DNA of 9,569 nucleotides. Source: Ruminococcus sp. CAG:382. GTDB lineage: Bacteria > Bacillota > Clostridia > Oscillospirales > CAG-382. The first letter of the stretch is position 1. The number at the start of each line of letters is the position of its first letter. Location: contig FR892174.1 in the NCBI GenBank assembly GCA_000433115.1, positions 10,136 to 19,704 on the forward strand, in the 5' to 3' direction. Under the pieces are notes generated by a model. That model saw nothing but the letters and a program-made list of their open reading frames with translations. It did not search any database and was not told the origin of the DNA. Made by a program: the position numbers and the translations under genes. Shown here in pieces: positions 6,363 to 9,569 of the stretch.

Positions 6363-7640
6363 GGGGTTGACGGCAGTTTTTTCGAAAACGGTCCAACCGT
6401 GTTCCTTTTCGTACGCAAGAAGCACGCCGTCGGAGCAGTCCGAAATATAGTCGAACACGAACGGTACGACGGTGTCGCCGCTGCGGTCGATTACGCCGTA
6501 TTTGCCGGAGGAGTCGGAGACAACGGCAAGTCCTTCGTAAAATGGCTTTGCAGAGATGTATTCGGGAAGCGTCACCCATTCGAAGCGGCTTGACATGAAG
6601 CCGTAGCGTCCGTTTTTTGAAAGGAGTATGCGGGAATCCGTGTAGGAAACGAGGGAATAGTCGGACGGGAGGCTTACGGGTTTTGCGTCGGAGGTTATAA
6701 GGATCTCGCTGTATGTTTTGTCGGCGTTCTGACGACGCACACGTATCAGTCCGTCGTCGAAATAGTAGTAGCCGAGTGCGTTGGCGCTGCGGTCGGCGGA
6801 GGGGAGATATTCCATATTGATTGTGACCGCTTTGGAGTTATAGAAAATCAGATTTTCACCGCCGGCGTGCTTCCATAGTACACAGCCGACGCCTTCATCC
6901 GAGAAAGCGAACACCTCACGGAACATGGCGGTTATGACGACGTAGCCCTTGGTTTTGTAGCCGTACATATTGCCGTCGCGGTAACGGAAAATCGTATCGT
7001 TCTGTACGCCGAGATAACGCGGATATTCGCAGTCAAAAGCGCGTTTGTCGAGCTTGGAATCATAGTCGGAAATGACAAGCGCACCGGCGTTGTCAAGGTA
7101 GTAATACACACCGCTGTCGCTTATGAAAAGCGGTCTGCCTTCTTTATCACGCAGCACGGTGAGTGTGCGGTCGCCGACGGTTGCGGTGATATCTCTGCCG
7201 TCCGGAGAATATATATGCGTTTCGCCGTTTTTCTCTGTTATGATATAGCCCATGGTGAGCGTTACGGAGCCGCCGTCCATACCCTGATATGACGAAGTGT
7301 CGACGAGCTTCAGGCTATGGAGCGCCGGGTCGTATATGTCGTATGACGGGGTCTGAGGATGAATCTTTTCGAACGATGAAACGGCGCGGTCATATGAGGA
7401 GGGTTCGGCAGAGGGTTCGGAGGTGCTGCTCTGAGACACTTCTTCCGACACATCTTCCGGCTGCGAGACATCGGAGTCGGGTTCGGAATCGGTGCGGTAG
7501 CTGCTGTAATCCTGCTCTTCCTTTGAGATGAACGGCAGATCCCTGCCGGAGGCAAGAATGACGACGAGAAGTGCGATCCCCGCAAGGATTGCTGCGGCTA
7601 TGAGCTTGCCCGATATGAAAAACAGCCTGTCTTTTAGCAT
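6360..7640 (-). CDS. Membrane-anchored WG-repeat protein, function unknown
   Basis: The 426-residue protein has a short basic N-terminus, one hydrophobic segment (about 13-31, LIAAAILAGIALLVVILAS), then a low-complexity Ser/Glu/Pro/Asp-rich linker (about 42-90), and a beta-rich remainder. WG-type beta repeats are clear near the C-terminus: GRYGFMSSRFEW (344-355) followed by YEGLAVV, and GKYGVIDRSGDTVVPF (379-394) followed by SDGVLLAYEKEHGW. A degenerate unit lies near 223-256 (GNMYGYKTKGYVVI, then DEGVGCVLW). The likely topology is N-in with the repeat domain outside the membrane; no lipobox or LPXTG motif was seen. AGGAG about 10 nt before the ATG supports the start. It has its own promoter and is co-oriented with the glg genes 98 bp away, but nothing in the sequence ties it to glycogen. 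WG-repeat proteins are common in Clostridia and mostly uncharacterised. No function is assigned. Confidence 0.88.
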   Translation of the reverse strand: MLKDRLFFISGKLIAAAILAGIALLVVILASGRDLPFISKEEQDYSSYRTDSEPDSDVSQPEDVSEEVSQSSTSEPSAEPSSYDRAVSSFEKIHPQTPSYDIYDPALHSLKLVDTSSYQGMDGGSVTLTMGYIITEKNGETHIYSPDGRDITATVGDRTLTVLRDKEGRPLFISDSGVYYYLDNAGALVISDYDSKLDKRAFDCEYPRYLGVQNDTIFRYRDGNMYGYKTKGYVVITAMFREVFAFSDEGVGCVLWKHAGGENLIFYNSKAVTINMEYLPSADRSANALGYYYFDDGLIRVRRQNADKTYSEILITSDAKPVSLPSDYSLVSYTDSRILLSKNGRYGFMSSRFEWVTLPEYISAKPFYEGLAVVSDSSGKYGVIDRSGDTVVPFVFDYISDCSDGVLLAYEKEHGWTVFEKTAVNP

Positions 7641-7670
7641 CGATTGTATTCTCCTGCTTGGTTTTTATGT

Positions 7671-7700
7671 ATTGTACCACTAATCATGCCGCCTTTGCAA
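7671..7700 (-). promoter_or_regulatory. Promoter of the WG-repeat gene
   Basis: On the minus strand TTGCAA (7700-7695) and TACAAT (7676-7671) are separated by 18 nt, and the -10 carries a TGG extension directly upstream (TGGTACAAT). Transcription would begin near 7664, about 25 nt before the ATG at 7640. It points away from the rpsO promoter. Confidence 0.65.
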
Positions 7701-7743
7701 TAGGTAAAATGTAAAATCGCACGAAAAAACTTGTGAAAAGGTA

Positions 7744-7772
7744 TTTACAAAAAGGAACGATCGTGGTATAAT
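7744..7772 (+). promoter_or_regulatory. Strong promoter for rpsO-pnp
   Basis: TTTACA (7744-7749) and a perfect TATAAT (7767-7772) are separated by 17 nt, with a TGG extended -10 (7764-7766). The predicted start is near 7779-7780. This near-consensus sigma-A promoter fits a ribosomal protein gene. Confidence 0.85.
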
Positions 7773-7779
7773 AACGCAG

Positions 7780-7901
7780 TACGGCTGATATGGGATATCC
7801 ATGCCCGTCCGATGCCGTCGTTTTTAGGATTGCTCAGTAACAGGTCAACTCCGTCCGTTACCCGGCATATCCCGTATTTTTCAAAAAAGGAGGAAATCAC
7901 A
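7780..7901 (+). promoter_or_regulatory. Structured 5' leader of rpsO (possible S15 autoregulatory RNA)
   Basis: The leader is about 120 nt long. A 10-bp outer stem pairs 7789-7798 (TATGGGATAT) with 7867-7876 (ATATCCCGTA), including one T-G wobble. Inside it, GCCG at 7814-7817 can pair with CGGC at 7863-7866, and GTAAC at 7837-7841 with GTTAC at 7857-7861. ATGCCG at 7812-7817 can alternatively pair with CGGCAT at 7863-7868, which invades the outer stem by two bases. The ribosome binding site AAGGAGG (7887-7893) lies just downstream, 8 nt before the ATG. S15 is known to repress its own mRNA through leader structures that differ between bacteria; whether this leader works that way is inferred. 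Confidence 0.45.
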
Positions 7902-8168
7902 ATGCTTAAAGGCGAAGTCAAGACAAACCTGATCAGGGAATACGCGACTCACGAGGGTGACACCGGTTCTCCCGAAGTCCAGATTGCAATTCTCACGAAC
8001 AGGATCAACACTCTTACCGCTCATCTGAAGGTTAACCCCAAGGACAACCACTCCCGCAGAGGTCTGTTCCAGATGGTCAGCAAGAGAAGAAAGTTTCTGA
8101 ACTACCTCATGAAGAACGACATTGAGCGTTATCGTTCCGTTGTCGAGCGTCTGGGTCTCAGAAAGTAA
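7902..8168 (+). CDS. rpsO: 30S ribosomal protein S15
   Basis: The 88-residue product has the full family length. S15 binds the central domain of 16S rRNA early in small-subunit assembly. Family features seen are HEGDTGSPEVQIAILT (about 17-32), HLKVNPKDNHSRRGLFQMVSKRRK (the highly conserved DNHSRRGL block) and the ending YRSVVERLGLRK. The ATG at 7902 is chosen over the in-frame ATG at 7812 because AAGGAGG sits 8 nt upstream and because S15 proteins begin close to this point; the upstream extension does not look like S15. The gene is followed after 183 bp by pnp on the same strand, the usual rpsO-pnp arrangement, so the two are probably co-transcribed. Confidence 0.98.
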   Translation: MLKGEVKTNLIREYATHEGDTGSPEVQIAILTNRINTLTAHLKVNPKDNHSRRGLFQMVSKRRKFLNYLMKNDIERYRSVVERLGLRK

Positions 8169-8180
8169 TTTCGCAAGGGC

Positions 8181-8214
8181 GGCGGTTGCCGTGCTTTCCG
8201 GCACGGCGACCGTC
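8181..8214 (+). other. Strong hairpin just after rpsO, no U-tract
   Basis: The arms CGGTTGCCGTGC (8183-8194) and GCACGGCGACCG (8201-8212) form a 12-bp stem with one T-G wobble and a 6-nt loop TTTCCG. Two further outer pairs (8182-8213 wobble and 8181-8214) extend it to 14 bp. The sequence after the stem is TCTGAATCCCC, without a T-run, so it is not a typical intrinsic terminator. It begins 12 nt after the rpsO stop and may protect the rpsO 3' end or mark a processing point. Confidence 0.7.
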
Positions 8215-8240
8215 TCTGAATCCCCCGAAAAGTGTAAATC

Positions 8241-8314
8241 AGGCAGGTGTGTTTAGCAGTTAAATACCGCCCCGAACCGTCGGGTCCGTATTTAAGTGTT
8301 AAACCCACTTGCCT
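8241..8314 (+). promoter_or_regulatory. Long imperfect stem-loop in the pnp leader, candidate RNase III site
   Basis: The arms 8241-8267 and 8288-8314 pair over 27 positions: 23 Watson-Crick pairs, two G-T wobbles (8246-8309 and 8256-8299) and two mismatches (8250/8305 and 8259/8296). The 20-nt apical loop itself holds a small hairpin, CCCGA (8271-8275) with TCGGG (8280-8284). The stem starts 73 nt after the rpsO stop and ends 37 nt before the pnp ATG. In E. coli a similarly placed pnp leader duplex is cut by RNase III and used for PNPase autoregulation. That role here is an inference from position and duplex length. No T-run follows, so termination is unlikely. Confidence 0.7.
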
Positions 8315-8351
8315 TCCGGAAAAATTAGTTTTCATTTGAAAGGAAGACAAA

Positions 8352-9569
8352 ATGTTCGAAAATTACAGAACCTTCAAGTATGAGCTTGCCGGCAGACCGC
8401 TTGTCATTGAGACCGGTAAAATCGCGCAGCTCTCAAACGGCTCCTGCCTTGTACGCTACGGCGAAACCGTTATACTCGCAAACGCAACCGCATCCGCCGC
8501 TCCCAGAGACGGCATCGACTTCCTCCCGCTTTCCGTCGATTACGAAGAGAGACTTTATGCGGTCGGCAAGATACCCGGCTCGTTCCTCAAGAGAGAGGGA
8601 CGCCCCTCCGAAAAAGCGATACTCGCCAGCCGTGTTATCGACAGACCGATTCGTCCTCTGTTCCCGAAGGACCTCAGAAACGACGTTGTTCTCTCGCTCA
8701 TGGTCATGTCGGTCGACCCTGATTGCTCTCCCGAAATTGCCGCTATGATCGGCGCTTCCATTGCGCTTTCCATCTCGGATATTCCGTGGAACGGACCTAT
8801 CGGCGGCGTGTTTGTCGGACTCGTTGACGGCAAGATCGTCATCAACCCCACCGCGGCTCAGAGAGCAAAGAGCGATCTTGAACTTACCGTTGCGGCTACC
8901 GCAGAAAAGGTTGTCATGATCGAAGCGGGCGCAAAGGAAGTTGACGAGGACACGATGTATGAAGCCATCATGAAGGCTCATGAGGCAATCAAGCCCCTTG
9001 TTGCATTCATCAACGATATCAAGGCTCAGATAGGCAAGGAAAAGTTTGCTTATCCGTCCTGCGAGATCGACCACGATATGTTCGACCGCATCGAAGCGCT
9101 TGTCGGCGAGGATGTCAAGCTCGCTCTTGATACCGACGACAAGAAGATCCGCGATGCGCGTCTCCAGCCCCTTTACGATAAGGTTTATGCCGAGCTTGAA
9201 GAGGATTATCCCGACAGCAAGCTCATGATAAACGAATGCATGTACAAGCTTCAGAAGAAGATCGTGCGTGAATGGCTCAAGAAGGATAAACGCCGTGTTG
9301 ACGGCAGACGTATGGATCAGATACGCCCGCTCGCGGCAGAAGTCGGTATTCTTCCCAGAACACACGGCTCCGCGATGTTCACCAGAGGTCAGACTCAGGT
9401 CATGACCATTGCAACTCTTGCTCCTCTGAGAGAGGCTCAGCTCCTCGACGGTATTGACGACGAAGAGACCAAGAGATATATGCACCACTACAACATGCCC
9501 GGCTATTCCACCGGTGAAGCAAAGGCAACCCGTTCACCCGGCAGACGTGAGATCGGTCACGGTGCACTT
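8352..9569 (+). CDS. pnp: Polynucleotide phosphorylase (PNPase), N-terminal 406 residues, cut by window edge
   Basis: PNPase is a phosphate-dependent 3'-to-5' exoribonuclease involved in mRNA decay. The frame is open from ATG 8352 to the last base of the window (406 codons). The first RNase PH-like domain covers roughly residues 10-145 (ILANATASAAPR, FLPLSVDYEERLYAVGKIPGS, FLKREGRPSEKAILASRVIDRPIRPLFP). A helical linker follows, and the second RNase PH-like domain begins near 315-325 with RRVDGRRMDQIRPLAAEVG, RTHGSAMFTRGQTQ and, at the very end, GRREIGHGAL, part of the active-site face. The rest of the second core domain and the KH and S1 RNA-binding domains are expected beyond the window. 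AAAGGAAG upstream of the ATG is the likely ribosome binding site. It is downstream of rpsO, separated by two strong hairpins. Confidence 0.97.
   Translation, partial: MFENYRTFKYELAGRPLVIETGKIAQLSNGSCLVRYGETVILANATASAAPRDGIDFLPLSVDYEERLYAVGKIPGSFLKREGRPSEKAILASRVIDRPIRPLFPKDLRNDVVLSLMVMSVDPDCSPEIAAMIGASIALSISDIPWNGPIGGVFVGLVDGKIVINPTAAQRAKSDLELTVAATAEKVVMIEAGAKEVDEDTMYEAIMKAHEAIKPLVAFINDIKAQIGKEKFAYPSCEIDHDMFDRIEALVGEDVKLALDTDDKKIRDARLQPLYDKVYAELEEDYPDSKLMINECMYKLQKKIVREWLKKDKRRVDGRRMDQIRPLAAEVGILPRTHGSAMFTRGQTQVMTIATLAPLREAQLLDGIDDEETKRYMHHYNMPGYSTGEAKATRSPGRREIGHGAL

Noticed and set aside
7704..7717. Tandem GTAAAAT repeat between the two divergent promoters
   Set aside because: A two-copy 7-bp AT-rich repeat is too short to support a function and may be chance.
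7812..7901. N-terminal extension of S15 from the in-frame ATG at 7812
   Set aside because: S15 proteins start near the ATG at 7902, which has AAGGAGG at ideal spacing. The extension lies in the structured leader and lacks a ribosome binding site.
8181..8214. Intrinsic terminator after rpsO
   Set aside because: The stem is strong but no T-run follows, so it was listed only as a hairpin.
8433..9488. Long open frame (351 codons) on the minus strand opposite pnp
   Set aside because: It lies entirely antisense to a clearly conserved PNPase frame, and its translation resembles no family. It is a side effect of codon bias in pnp.

Overview
The window looks like a chromosomal segment of an uncultured or gut-type Clostridia (Bacillota, probably an Oscillospirales/Ruminococcaceae-like lineage). 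The basis is the paired glgC and glgD genes, the gene order glgB-glgC-glgD-glgA-glgP (the order of the Bacillus glg operon), the adjacent rpsO-pnp pair, strong AAGGAGG-type ribosome binding sites and moderately high GC. The lineage is inferred from gene content, not from a search.

Layout. Positions 1-6261, minus strand: a glycogen operon transcribed right to left. It encodes branching enzyme GlgB, ADP-glucose pyrophosphorylase GlgC, its paralogue GlgD, glycogen synthase GlgA and the N-terminal third or less of glycogen phosphorylase GlgP, which runs off the left edge. GlgC/GlgD make ADP-glucose, GlgA polymerises it, GlgB branches the chain and GlgP mobilises it. Positions 6262-6359 hold a candidate promoter for this operon, with a duplicated -10 box and a pair of 9-bp direct repeats over the -35. 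Positions 6360-7640, minus strand: a membrane-anchored WG-repeat protein of unknown function. Positions 7641-7901 are a divergent control region with two good back-to-back sigma-A-type promoters and a structured rpsO leader. Positions 7902-9569, plus strand: ribosomal protein S15 (rpsO), a 183-bp spacer with two strong hairpins, then pnp (polynucleotide phosphorylase), cut by the right edge.

The clearest anomaly is in glgB. A 24-bp sequence is present twice, 29 bp apart, and shifts the frame near the end of the gene. The three catalytic carboxylates are intact, but the C-terminal beta domain is displaced into another frame, where it is still fully open to a stop that overlaps the glgC start. 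Removing exactly 29 bp restores a normal 641-residue GlgB. This could be a recent mutation, a reversible slippage switch or an assembly error.

The second notable item is the rpsO-pnp spacer. It contains a 27-bp imperfect stem that resembles, in position and type, the RNase III-processed leader used for PNPase autoregulation in E. coli. No mobile element, CRISPR array, tRNA or rRNA was seen. Most of the window is ordinary housekeeping and carbon-storage DNA.
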